Of a DNA stretch of 64,000 bases, positions 1-10,666 are shown in pieces. This DNA is from Agarophyton chilense (lineage: Eukaryota; Rhodophyta; Florideophyceae; Gracilariales; Gracilariaceae): contig JARGXX010000099.1 in the NCBI GenBank assembly GCA_030374765.1, positions 868,001 through 932,000 of the forward strand, read 5' to 3'. The translations under genes and the position numbers were made by a program. The notes beneath the pieces are model-generated. The model did no database searches and had not been told where the DNA came from. It saw nothing but the letters and a program-made list of their open reading frames with translations. How positions within the stretch are numbered: position 1 is the stretch's first letter; each line of letters begins with the position of its first letter.

Positions 1-44
1 CCGATCTGGACTGTATCTTTCCATTGTTTCTCGGGGTCAGGATC

Positions 45-998
45 CTATTCTTTGTCTACCGATGCCTTATCGGTTAGCTTTGCTTCCAAGTTGGTATTTA
101 TCGATACCTTTGTGGTTGTGGAAGCATTTGCGCACCCCCGTTCCTTATCGAAGGCTACCTTGCCGAGATCAGTGTGAGCTACGGTGAAGACCCCTTGTGG
201 TGTCGGTAGTGCGATGCCAACATTGGTATTTTTCGGCAACTTCAGGTCGTGACTGCTGAAGTTACTGAGACACACCTTAAAGGGTTCATTTGGGATGTTG
301 TCGACAATCCCGTTGGCCATCAAGATGAGGTGTCGATGTGCCAATCTCGGATGGTTTTGTAGTATGACCAGCCCGGGGGTCGCACAAGACACCGGTACCA
401 ATATTTGGTGCATTGGCGGGATAACAACCTGTTTGGTAATGCGCACTTTGTTGGAGACCGTTTCAGTGGATATCGCCTTCTTCGGTTTGACGAACCATCC
501 CCGTTTGGTTTCCATATTACCAAAAATGGCAATTCGGCCCCCCCGACGTAGGGCGACGCTATGGGAACCAGGAAAAATTGCTTTGACATGTATCTTGATG
601 AAGTTCGTACCTAGTAGGCAGTCTGTTGGTAAACGGTCGACAAAAAAGAATTGCAGTCTTACCTTGAGGTGTCCGAGCTGCACCACAGTGGTGAGAGTAC
701 CTCGAAGGTTTAATGGACGCTCATTTGAATCCACCATCGGGTTGTTGTCGGGAGGTCGGCCCAAGTTCCGAAGTACCGCCTCAGGTATGACGAGGGAGTT
801 CAGGACGTTTGGGCCGGCCCCCGTATCCAACACGCAGATGATCGGAACCGCAATGCGATCGGAGAAACACATTGAAGCACGTACTTTATAGTGGTTGTAC
901 TTCATATGACAAACCGGACCTGGTTGTGACGTGTTCTCTTCCACCTTCAAGGTTCTGGGTATCGATTGGCCTTCCACCTGAAGGTTGGGTTCGGCCAT
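45..998 (-). CDS. Retroviral-type aspartic protease region of the gypsy element
   Basis: A 317-residue open frame. Around residues 55-65 it has the hydrophobic run followed by Asp-Thr-Gly-Ala that forms half of the active site in retropepsins. A second hydrophobic block with LLGTNF near residue 130 matches the later strand of the fold. The same arrangement occurs in the element at 52-63 kb (frame at 58507-59697). Expected role: processing of the Gag-Pol polyprotein. Part of a fossil; not a host gene. Confidence 0.75.
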   Translation of the reverse strand: MAEPNLQVEGQSIPRTLKVEENTSQPGPVCHMKYNHYKVRASMCFSDRIAVPIICVLDTGAGPNVLNSLVIPEAVLRNLGRPPDNNPMVDSNERPLNLRGTLTTVVQLGHLKVRLQFFFVDRLPTDCLLGTNFIKIHVKAIFPGSHSVALRRGGRIAIFGNMETKRGWFVKPKKAISTETVSNKVRITKQVVIPPMHQILVPVSCATPGLVILQNHPRLAHRHLILMANGIVDNIPNEPFKVCLSNFSSHDLKLPKNTNVGIALPTPQGVFTVAHTDLGKVAFDKERGCANASTTTKVSINTNLEAKLTDKASVDKE

Positions 999-1146
999 TA
1001 CGCCAACCGTTCGGTTTTTTCCTCCTCTACGGGAGGGGTTGAGTTCAAGTTTGGTGTTTCCTCGATGGTATTGACCTGTACCGGTGTACGGGGTTGGAAC
1101 CTATTTGGTGCTTGCGTTGAAGACTTATATAGAGGCGTTTGTGATT

Positions 1147-2118
1147 CTACATGCGAACCTGAATCAACTGGTCTCTCATCCCTGGAGATAAGTTAGCGCA
1201 ATTGTTTGCCAAATGATCTGTCGCGAGACAAAACCAGCAAACGAGGCCTCCAGTTTTGGGGTCTCGCGTTACCATTGAGGGGGGCTTCGAAACCTGGTTG
1301 GTGGGAGCCGTGGCGTAGGATGTGGGTGGCGAGTTATGGGAGCTCGCTCCCGGCATCCTATGCGACCTCACCGAACTTGGCGGCGATAGTACCGAGTTTG
1401 GTGTATGCTTTGACGACCTATTTCCTACCGTCGAAGGTTTCGAGAACCGCCCCTGGGTCGCTACCAAGTGGATAGCGGTCCCTGTAGGTACTTCGAGGTG
1501 CGAGCTACCCTCTGAGGTTGTGGTATCTTCAATTTCCAAGACCGACCTTTTCGGTTTATCCTTCGAGGTTGGAGGCACGGCTGGTCTCTTTCCCATCCGA
1601 AGGGTATCTCCAAGGCCCTGGGAGTATCTAGCCAGTCCATTGTAGTCTACCTTTCGGTTAGTGGCCAGGTAGTTGCGTACCTGGGACCGGATCGCTTTGT
1701 CGACATTGTCGGCAAATAGCGACTTTAACCTAGAGGTAGTGAACATATTACCACAACGGGTTGCCAGATTCCACAGCGCGAGCGAAAACTCTGATTCGGT
1801 TTGCCCAGACCTTTGATGGTAGGCGAGGACTTCCGAATAAGCCTCTTGGATAACCTCATCTGTGGCGTATGTTTCCAGAAGAAAATTGACCACTTCTGGG
1901 TATGACTCCAACATCTCTGTGCCATCCTCATCCATCGCTAAGGTATTGCCGCGGAGCCTACCCTGCAGCAAGTAGTATGCATGTTCTTTCAGGTAAAACT
2001 GAAATAGCCACATAGTAGCGCCCTCAGAAAAACCATTTTGGTCACATGCAAAGTTGAACTTCTGTAGAAACTCAATCATCGCAATACGATCCGTACCAGT
2101 GAAGGTTGTGTCACCCAT
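1147..2118 (-). CDS. Gag (capsid and nucleocapsid part) of the gypsy element
   Basis: A 323-residue open frame. The N-terminal half is helical and typical of retrotransposon Gag capsid regions (FLQKFNFACDQ, then LYATD-like and YHQRSGQTESEF segments). The C-terminal part has a CCHC zinc knuckle, CWFCLATDHLANNC (C-x2-C-x4-H-x4-C). The middle is low in complexity. It resembles the Gag at 59700-61730 in layout. Part of a fossil element. Confidence 0.8.
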   Translation of the reverse strand: MGDTTFTGTDRIAMIEFLQKFNFACDQNGFSEGATMWLFQFYLKEHAYYLLQGRLRGNTLAMDEDGTEMLESYPEVVNFLLETYATDEVIQEAYSEVLAYHQRSGQTESEFSLALWNLATRCGNMFTTSRLKSLFADNVDKAIRSQVRNYLATNRKVDYNGLARYSQGLGDTLRMGKRPAVPPTSKDKPKRSVLEIEDTTTSEGSSHLEVPTGTAIHLVATQGRFSKPSTVGNRSSKHTPNSVLSPPSSVRSHRMPGASSHNSPPTSYATAPTNQVSKPPSMVTRDPKTGGLVCWFCLATDHLANNCANLSPGMRDQLIQVRM

Positions 2119-2307
2119 TTGGAAGCTGAGCTTCTTGCGGTGCTTAGTAATCTTCTGAGCACCTCTTGGGTGTATTCAGAAGACTTGTTCATCAACCGAT
2201 AACTCCTGTAATCAACCGCTTTGGTGAACATATCGTTCAACGGTTGGTGCACCTCCAGGTCCATTTCGGTGTCCGACCCAGAGTCGGGCGACTCATTGTG
2301 TCGCTTT

Positions 2308-3282
2308 TTACCCTTTCGGTTCTTCTTTCGACGACTTCTTCGTCGACCTGTTCGGTTTTTTCTTCTTCTTACCTTTATGGTCATCATCCGACGATGAACT
2401 CGTATCGGAACTGGAGTCTGACGAGTCGGGGTCTGAATCATCCTCTCGATTCTTTCCCCTCTTCGTCCTCCGCTTCTTCCCTTTTCGGTTTCTTCGTCGC
2501 TCATCCAACGAGTCAGACGAATCGTCCTTGGGACCACCTCCATGGGTATCCTTTTGAACGAAACCAGTAATTGGTGGCAGATAAATGTCTTGAGGATCTA
2601 CCTTCCCCGGGATCTCTTGACTCTGCCTTGGACCTTGTAGGTACTCACTATCAGTAGGTAAGTGTTTGGAATGGGTGGAATGACCCATTTGGAACCCTTG
2701 TGGTATGCGCTTTGCGATGTTCACCTGTGTAGGTCGGGATTCTGCGAATCCCTCGGAAACCCAAAGGTCCTGCAAAACGCGGTAAATATGCTCCCTAGCA
2801 TCTGTAAAGAGATACTGTTTCACCATTTCAGGTATCCTGTCCGATAGCTCTTGAGCTGATCGGTCAACCACAATCCGGGTAAATGCATCGACGTCCATTG
2901 AGGGCGGAACCATCCGGGTATCCGACTTCTCCTTTAAGGTTAATGCATCCTCGACCGCGAGGGTGACGAGCGCTTTCGCCCGCTCTTCGAGCTGAGGCCA
3001 TTGCTCCTCCGCCGCAACCTCAATTGGTAATTCCCTTTGAGGTTCCGTTGCCATAAGCGGCGGACCATGTACCTTTACGGTTTTGTCCCGAGGGTACCGG
3101 AGCAGCTCCTCGGGGTTTTCTAGAATCGGGTGAGCCGATGGGGCTACTTTAAGACCTTTACGGCTTCGCGGGGCGCTTGCACCACGCGTATTCCTTTTAG
3201 GTCGTTCTATTTGTGACCAATAGTGGTACCCTGTATTGATTTGCGGGATTTCCTGACACCAAGTAGGTGTACGAGCGTCCAA
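2308..3282 (-). CDS. N-terminal Gag region, charged, of the gypsy element
   Basis: A long minus-strand open frame without an obvious ATG at its start. It is rich in charged residues, ending in a Ser/Asp-rich and Lys-rich tract (runs of S/D, then KKKKKPNRSTKK). The Gag of the chromovirus at 61 kb also has a Ser/Asp acidic tract before its capsid region, which supports the assignment. Part of a fossil element. Confidence 0.6.
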   Translation of the reverse strand: MDARTPTWCQEIPQINTGYHYWSQIERPKRNTRGASAPRSRKGLKVAPSAHPILENPEELLRYPRDKTVKVHGPPLMATEPQRELPIEVAAEEQWPQLEERAKALVTLAVEDALTLKEKSDTRMVPPSMDVDAFTRIVVDRSAQELSDRIPEMVKQYLFTDAREHIYRVLQDLWVSEGFAESRPTQVNIAKRIPQGFQMGHSTHSKHLPTDSEYLQGPRQSQEIPGKVDPQDIYLPPITGFVQKDTHGGGPKDDSSDSLDERRRNRKGKKRRTKRGKNREDDSDPDSSDSSSDTSSSSDDDHKGKKKKKPNRSTKKSSKEEPKG

Positions 3283-3338
3283 TCCTTCTCGGAATCTCGT
3301 ATGAACCGTGAAAATACGACGAAACCTAAAAATTCTTT

Positions 3339-3354
3339 CTAAGTCGGGAGACCA
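3339..3354 (-). promoter_or_regulatory. Candidate primer-binding site
   Basis: On the minus strand this reads TGGTCTCCCGACTTAG, beginning with the TGG expected opposite a tRNA CCA end, and it lies directly next to the presumed LTR edge. The identical 16 bases occur at the same place in the element at 61940-61955, which argues it is functional sequence and not chance. I could not name the tRNA. Confidence 0.65.
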
Positions 3355-3356
3355 AA

Positions 3357-4079
3357 ACGTCGTACAATCACCTCTGGGGTATGCTACTCTCTTGTCTCGG
3401 GAGCGTGGTGACGCTCAACCTTAGAAGGTAGACGTAATAAACCTCGATGGTAACAAGGCACCGTGAAAACCCGTAGGGGCAAACGGCGGGGCAACTAGCC
3501 TATAACGTGTAGGTGAACGATGGCAGTCGTCGACGCGCGGGAAAGCCTGTGTTGTAGTTGAGAAACAACGAACCAAAAGGTATAGTCGTGACCCACGGGA
3601 TGCCTGTCTTTATCAGATTAGGATGGCGGAGGTGCAGTTCCCTATATTTAATGGACTGAACTCTCCAGATCACCCGGGAGGTGCCAGAAAAACACGGTCT
3701 CTGACCTAGTGTCAGATACCTGGCCAGCACTTGCTACAGTGCCAGGTGACCACTCCACTACTCTACTAAAATAAATATAATTACAATTACAATTACTAAC
3801 AATTACTCAACCAGAAGGTACATGTCAACACTACACGTGGCTGACAACACCTAGATGGTAGCTCGCCCGGAGCTGCGTGGCCGATGATCCCTTGCATCCA
3901 TCACCTACAAGGCCAGTGTAGTATATCGACAACCTCAAAGGTCAAACCTTCTGCCACTATACGACATTGCTTTCTTTGGCACGACTATTCATCGAAATTA
4001 GTTGCGATGTCTGTATCAGACCGGTTTCGAGTGCGGGTATATGACCTATGGAGTAACATTCACACTCATAGCTCGTACA
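3357..4079 (-). repeat. Probable LTR of the gypsy element
   Basis: The stretch follows the primer-site candidate and has the layout of the other related LTRs in the window: a GC-balanced part, an AT-rich run (near 3768-3810) and an ACGTGG-containing part (near 3832). It could end at GCTCGTACA (4079), resembling the GCTCTACA end of the 914-bp LTRs. The outer border is approximate, and the other LTR of the element lies outside the window. Confidence 0.5.
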
Positions 4080-4307
4080 TGCGTGTGGTGCAAAAGGCTT
4101 ATAATGTTAAGTACTTCGTTCAACCGAACAAAGGTGTCAGCGAATACTGTGATGAACATGTTGTATTCTACTAGGTCGGAAGATCTGACGGAATAATTTA
4201 TCGCGAAGTCGTGGTTGTAACTAAGAAGTGACAGGTATGGTCAATAGCATGATATAAAGTGGCGTCTTGTATATGATTCTTAGTGTCTATATGACCGATG
4301 GCCCCAT

Positions 4308-4760
4308 TTGAGGTCAATTGGCCTCATATAAGCCCCTTTTTTATTATTTTGTAATTAAGAAATAAATGTAATCTGCAAGCTCTGCTTACCCGGAACACGT
4401 TTCTGAGCATTCTCCTTTTGATGGCCTCAACACTTTAAGTTTGCATTACTAGATGATTGAAAGAGATATTTCCTTTCAACATATTTTCTCTGTATCGGTT
4501 GAGGGCGAAAACATTTGGTTGTTTTTTTTTCCATTACTTAATTTTGCTACATCAAAAATTATATCGTTTTCAAGAAGAGTATTGAAGCTCTGTCTGGCTA
4601 GATTCCCGAGGCTTTTCTTTAACGACAAAGATGTATGGATTTTATTATTTTTCTACCTTTCCACTCTATGTTTGATACTTCATAACTTGAATGAATTTCA
4701 GTTACTTTTTAAGAGAAAATTTTGCCTCGTATGAGGCCAATTTGGCCTCGTTTGAGGTCA
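4308..4760. mobile_element. MITE-like element with palindromic inverted ends (candidate)
   Basis: The left end (4308-4330) and right end (4724-4759) are imperfect inverted copies of each other, built around GAGGCCAATTGGCCTC-like palindromes. About 390 bp of AT-rich sequence without a convincing gene lies between. The open frame at 4453-4734 is hydrophobic AT-rich translation and not a believable protein. Similar palindromes appear alone at 20801 and 46636. No clear target duplication was seen. It could be a small non-autonomous DNA transposon or a repeat with regulatory palindromes. Confidence 0.4.
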
Positions 4761-6334
4761 AACACTCAAGCGTATAGCCACTAGAGGCAGATGTATTAAT
4801 GTAACACGTGGTTGCAGGAGCCGAGTGCCTTGCCACGGCGCGCACTAATTTGCGACCCTTCTTAGAGGAATGCCATACTGACAATAGCACATATAGTCCA
4901 AATCCACATCTCAGGCTTTACTACCATTAACAGCTCGCAGTTCATTAAGAATCATACCCTTACAATGGTATGGCTATGTGGCTTTGGACTTGGTATTATT
5001 TATGTCTTATTTGGGCAGTCACCCTGGTGCAAAGTATGTAATGTACCAAAGGTTATGTTGATCGAGTAAAATGCGTTGGGGCATTAGAAGACCACCCAGA
5101 GGCAGTCTGAAATAAATCAAAAAGACCAGGAACCCATTTCTCAGATATCTGTCCCCCTTAAAGTTTGCTTCTTGCTTCAAACAGTTCTGTCTGGTGGATG
5201 GCTTATTTATTGTATTTCTGGGTTGCGTTGTTACTGCTTTGTAGGCCGCCCACTACTGTGTGGGTTGCAAGCACGACTTCTTCTATACTCTGACTTGGTA
5301 GTTTCATTTTGGGTTACACTGTGTTCCTGATGCAAGGACGAGGAAATCAATAGATTCCAGAATGGTTAAAGTATAAACAGGTGAGCGCTAACCCCAAGTA
5401 AAGGACACAAAATGGGTATCATAGATTTATGCTCCCCGTTTCGAATATTTTAATCGGAGATCTGAACGATCTAGAATAGAGAGTCAGTCGACCACTACTT
5501 CTCGAGCCGTCTGGTTTGAAACGTTCCATTCACGTCATACAGTTGCACTGTTCCAATTCGCTGGCACTTGTTGGTCTTAGAATCCACTTCCAGCTCGCTG
5601 GTGTTGTACTTCTACCACCCTTGCCTTTGCAGCAAGCATTAAATAGACAGTGAGGAATTTGTCGCAGATGTCTGCTCTTACCACAAGAGCGGATATTACA
5701 GATTATTCAAATTTACACAACTTCTACGAAATTCTTTTGAATTTAGATGTTCCGAAACGTCTCATTCTGACATAGTTCTAGGATTAAAGTTTCAAATATC
5801 TAAAACTCCACTAAAATTTTCAACGCCTTCCGTATCGGAGTGTATCCGTGATCTTCACAATTGCGACTGCCGATTTGGATTTCTATTTTGGTCTCCATGG
5901 GTCTTATATTGACATTATTGATGGTGGCTTCAGAGTAGCATGTCATATGTTTTCCCTGTGACCAGAAGCCATGAAAGAAATGCGTCTATTTGGGTACCAG
6001 AACATAGACAAGGGTATGTACTATCCAATGACATCCGTTTGACTGCTACATCATGGAGTGTTAGCTTTCAAGAGCAAATTGCCAGCTTTGCACCAGAGCG
6101 TTACTTTCCCCAGCCTTGGTAGTATTGTTCGCGTGGGCGATCTGTCACAAGGGGTATGCTAAGTACACTACATAGTGCGGCTGCATGTTCTTCACCGCCG
6201 GTGGATGTTGGAGCTTCTTCGTCGAGATTAAGATCGGGATCAGGTAGAAACGTGTCGAATCCCTTTATCGAAAATACTACTTGGTAGCTTGGCCTACTGC
6301 TTTTTCATTTTAAGAAGATTTTGCATTACTATTG
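4761..6334. other. Gene-free AT-rich stretch
   Basis: About 1.6 kb with only short frames and no recognisable domain, repeat array or RNA gene. It may be decayed transposon sequence, as on both sides, but I see no positive sign of this. Confidence 0.5.
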
Positions 6335-7496
6335 CTAATTATCTATCTCTGCAATGTCGCAAACCGATACATTCGTTTTGTAACCTTCATCGCTATCCTC
6401 AAATAGTGAACGTACAATATTAGAAAGCTTCAGAACGACGTCCGGTGGTATCTCTTGCCCTTCTATTATCGCACAGATCACGTTGTATATGCATTTTGGG
6501 GGTTTTCCCAATGATTTGGCTCTTTGCAAGCCTTGAAGCTTGACTGTACTTTAGTTGGCCGTTTGGTATGCGTGATTTGTAGCGTTCGCCTCTGAGGTAC
6601 CTCGGGAAGCTTCTGCCGCCACCACTATCTCCTTGTTCTGGATACTCGCGTGGATTGAACTCTCGGTTTCGAAGCATAGTACCATACTTCCTAGGCAGCT
6701 CTTCGTCTTCGACCTGGATGTCTGAGAGCAATTTCAGCACATCGCCGAGTGTAACCGTAGATTTAATGCGATCTTCTGCGTCGTCCCGTTCGTTTGAATT
6801 AATTATAAGGAAAATAATATCTCTGATTCTCTCTAGCTCAATTTGAAAAGAGCTGAAACATGCTGTGTCTATTTGTTGTTCTGCAGATACTGCATGAGTT
6901 TCGTGGGCCTATGTAGCTGTTTTTACCTTCCAGAAGATACTGTTAAGTGTTTCCTTTCCAATGATGTATATCTGGGTCTTTGATGGGTCACTGCGGGTAG
7001 ATGCAGTAGCCTCAGGTTGCGTTACAACGGGTCCACAGACTGATGCGGAAGTCCTTGCTTTTTCACACATCAGCATTGCAAAGAATTTCGTGTCTTGTTC
7101 GGCTTTATTGGAATCACAGTGGTTGATATATTCCAATTGTAGAATCTGAAATCGACGTGCGTACATAGCCGTGGACTGATTCCGGTTGCGTGTGTATTCG
7201 TAAACATTTCTGATCATCTGCACAATGCGCCTTATTCTATCTGTTGGTGAATCTTTTGCGAAAATTGCAATAAGATCACACACTACATTATTCTGGTTTA
7301 AGGGGTCGGTTCCATCATCATCGTCTAATTCGAGACATACCAAGCCGGCTGTCTCTGCACGTTCTACTTTTGATGCAAATGTACCGTCCACATTGTTAAG
7401 AAGTGCAAGTTCTAGGGCGCTGAAGATGCACTTCTCACGTCTGTCACCACCTTTCGAAAAGAGCTTATCAGTGGTCGCCCAAACGTTTACTTGCAT
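6335..7496 (-). mobile_element. Ty1/copia-like gag fossil fragment
   Basis: Minus-strand frames at 6909-7496 and 6335-6740 read like the Gag of a copia-type element: a helix-rich piece with YTRNRNQSTAMYARRF and LEYINHCDSNKAEQD, and a distal piece with Arg/Gly-rich sequence. No zinc knuckle was recognised. It is broken in several places and has no visible LTRs. It lies on the wrong side of the pol piece at 8.3-9.1 kb to be one colinear element with it. Confidence 0.5.
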
Positions 7497-7668
7497 CTTT
7501 CATTTAAACATGTCCGTGCTTGGAAAAAGAAACGATAAGGTGAGTAGTACATACCGCTTGTCTGAAGTGGAGCCTCTGTTTGGGCCCAAAACTGTAGATA
7601 AATCCTATCTGACATTGTTGATTGATGAAAGATATTTGACAGAGTTCTACTCTACCGACAAAAAATAG

Positions 7669-8303
7669 AGCACAAAGGCGCTTAAATACTTTGCTTCGTC
7701 TCCACTGTGGTTTATCAGTTGGAATTCTCTAGTCGCTGTACTTCTGTCTCTCTACGCTTTGTTTCCTCTTCTATATCCATTTTTCCAATACCCCTTCGCT
7801 ATTTACCGTGTGTTGACGTATTGTATCAGCTTCATGAACGAAGTTGTGTGATGCTCTACTTTTCATGTAGTGTCTGCCTTTCGCTGTACGTACTTTGTAC
7901 GGTATCCCTTCTAATTAGCATATGCACCGTGTTTGTCTTCTTTTGGCACCAAATCATCATATTATTGTCACATCCACCCTAGTCGCACGCTATGAGTAAA
8001 GAACGAACTTTGCTTCCGTGAGTAGAGAATCTATTATAAATTACTACCATATTCCGCTATCCTGCGCATATCCAAACTTCATGTCGATACACATTGTACC
8101 ACTTGAAATCAGTTCGTTCGTCAGCCTTTAAATATTAAAATTTCTCTTCGTGATAGCGTATGAAGGATTAAAAGCACCAGGAATCCGCCGCATGAAGTCG
8201 AGCTTGCGTCAGTCAACGCGTTCTCATTCGTAATACAGTAGGCCTTAAACCAAATTCTTATCTTTCATGCAGCGTGGTTATTGTATCATGAATGCATCTC
8301 GAA
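7669..8303. other. Gene-free stretch between copia fragments
   Basis: AT-rich, with only short hydrophobic translations such as 7707-7982. Nothing recognised. It probably belongs to the same decayed transposon block. Confidence 0.45.
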
Positions 8304-9108
8304 TCAGTGAAAAGGTTGCGAGTCGTAGTAGGCGAAAACAAGACTATAACTCTGCCCGGAATTAGTAGCCACGGCCATTGGCATCTGAACATGCAAGTAC
8401 CTCTGCTCCATATGGCGAATAACTGACTCTACGTTGCTCATTGCTTGTCCAGTCTTTGGGATGGAATATTTCAGGACAATTATGTAGCTCAATGCGTAGA
8501 CCTGATAGTATTTCTGTATTTCCATATCCACTGGAAGAGCTCTGGTTGAATGAAGCGTCCAAAAAAGTTGAGATAAACATTTCCTTGATTTATTAAATAT
8601 CTGGAAGCCTTAAAAGTAATCCGTGACTATAGTTTCAACAACTCCCTTGTCATGTCGTTTGCCATGACCTTCTGTTTAACCAAATCTATAGATACTTGTT
8701 GTTGTAGTTCTAACGTCACATAAGATGTTTTTAGTATGACGCGATTGCCTACGTACATAACCATACACGACAGAGACCTGTAATGCTTGACTGTCTTTTT
8801 TGTTGCAAGTTCAGATCCTTTTTTTCGTCTACTCCCTGACAGAGTGCTTGGCTTAAGACAATGGAGATATCTAATCATTGCCATCTATATGTTTCGTTCT
8901 CTATCCTGCACAATTTCGCATTCATCAAAACAAATTTTTGCTTCGGTGGCACTTCTCTAAGTAGAAACCGTTTGCGAATGTCATGAATGAAATCATTCTT
9001 TTGCTCAATATTGACACCTGATGAGAAGGCGTCTGTCGATTTCGCTACCAGTACAAAAATATCTCCATGCTCATCTTGCTTTACAAACAGTTCTAAGATA
9101 CTAAACAC
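8304..9108 (-). mobile_element. Ty1/copia pol fossil fragment (reverse transcriptase end and RNase H)
   Basis: Three minus-strand frames in the order expected for copia pol. 8875-9108 and 8627-8884 carry the end of the reverse transcriptase and the connection region (KHYRSLSCMVMYVGNR and ELQQQVS are typical phrases). 8362-8580 carries RNase H-like sequence (FLDASFNQ at the start, DWTSNEQRRVSYSPYGAEVL later). Old and broken several times. A further frame at 9257-9493 may be upstream remains but was not recognised. Confidence 0.65.
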
Positions 9109-9493
9109 ACGTTGAAGTCCGTCTCCTGTTAGCAGCCAATCCCTGACAAACTTTCGCTATTGTCAGCCCGCGATAGCTATAACTTTAAAAAGTCTCAATA
9201 GTTTCCAGAAGATTACTATCGTGCTTGACTGATGCTTTTCTCGCTTTTTTGCTGCGTCACGTATAAGAAGACAATGTGATTTTTGCAGATAAAAGAGTAC
9301 TATTTTTGGTATAAAAAATCATTACATATTTCTGTTTTTGTTTTGTATATAGACCGCTACTAATTAACGACTTTCCTTGGTCTTTTTGCAATTTTGTTGA
9401 AGGATATGTTTTCTTTAAAACGAGAGTCAATTGCTCCTTTTTATTCGGCAGTCTAACACAGTTTTCGTCCCATGCTTGCATAATGAAGAACAT

Positions 9494-10666
9494 AAGGAGA
9501 ATAAAGAGGCTTTTTTCTTTGCTTTTATATTGTTTTGTGTGTCGTTATTGGTGTAACGTTTGGCTTCAACGGTCATTATAAGATTCTGTTCTATTCTATT
9601 TTTGTGATCAAGGTAGCCGTTTTCATTTTAATTCTGTAAACAACAAGTCATTTGTTTTGTCTTTGTGACGTTTCTTTAGGCCAAAGTTATAAAATTATGA
9701 CCTTTACTATCCATAGTGATAACATGAAGACACTTTTCAAGGATAATTGGATATTGTGGAGTGGAGCGATGAACAAGGGGTATAAGCACTAAGCAGGGTC
9801 GCTAGCCTCTCGGCTGCGTCCATCGTTTACTTGGGCTTGCTCTGCCCTTGTATGTTCAGTTATGCTATCAGTTGCAATGAACTCATGGCGGAGATGCTCT
9901 CTAACGGGCGCTGGCACACTCAGCGGGTGTGGTCTTGTCCGGTTTTCTTTTCATTGAAGTATCGAATTCTTTTCTTTCGATGGATTGTTTGCTAATTGTA
10001 ATTTGCGGAGGCTTCTTCCAAATGGTTGTAAAGGTTAATTCTCCTTTCTTCATTACTCTTCTTTACTATTTTTTTACTATCGTATCACAACAGTTGTGAG
10101 TTTCCGTGAGGCGCTTTCAGACATGCCAATGAGGTTCTCATCTACGTAGGAAGTTATCTACAGGAGATGTCTAACTTCAGCGAATTCGCTCAGCACAAGG
10201 CTTGGCTCTTTTCCTTCTCTTACGCTGCCATTCTTTATTCCACACCTGGACTGGATGTCTATATAATTGTGCTCGTGCCCATTGGCATGGGCTGCGGCTC
10301 ATGCCAGGGCGCTGACAATATCAACGGGCACTATGCAAGTGCTCCACGTTAGCTGTATTCACTGTCTCTTACAACAGTACAGTGTGTAGCTAATGGCAAT
10401 GTTTGACTGGCTGAAGTCACAAACGGACCAAGAAAAGGGAAAAAAACAGGGGGTGCTATTCTAATTTCGGCCACTGTAGCCTTGATCTCTTTTCTCTGAG
10501 CCTTACATGGCCCGAGGGCCATGGAGTGATATCATCCACGTCTCTGACACCCGTGGTGTTTACACTCGCAAATACGAAGGAAATGACAAGTTAAAGACAT
10601 TCACAGCAGTTCCTAATCGGCTTGAGGTTTCTTCAGTGAAATTTACACCAAGCAGCCCGACCATCA
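9494..10666. other. Gene-free stretch before the mS35 gene
   Basis: No frame of believable composition and no repeat array. The left half is AT-rich like the copia fossils. The right half, from about 10480, approaches the base composition of the next gene and probably contains its promoter and 5' leader. Confidence 0.45.

Larger units (their letters stand above)
1..4079 (-). mobile_element. Ty3/gypsy-type LTR retrotransposon, part (runs off the left edge)
   Basis: This is the gag and protease end of a gypsy-type element read on the minus strand, with its upstream LTR on the right. Visible parts from right to left are an LTR-like stretch, a primer-binding-site candidate, a lysine/serine/aspartate-rich gag segment, a gag segment with a zinc knuckle, and an aspartic protease. 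Pol lies beyond the window. It is related to the complete chromovirus at 52-63 kb: same order, same primer-site sequence and a similar LTR plan. It appears older and broken in a few places. Confidence 0.85.

Noticed and set aside
4453-4734. 93-residue hydrophobic protein
   Set aside because: Phe/Leu/Ser-rich translation of AT-rich DNA inside the MITE-like unit.
6335-9493. One single minus-strand copia element
   Set aside because: The gag-like part lies on the pol-downstream side of the pol part, so the order is wrong for one colinear element. Treated as separate fragments.
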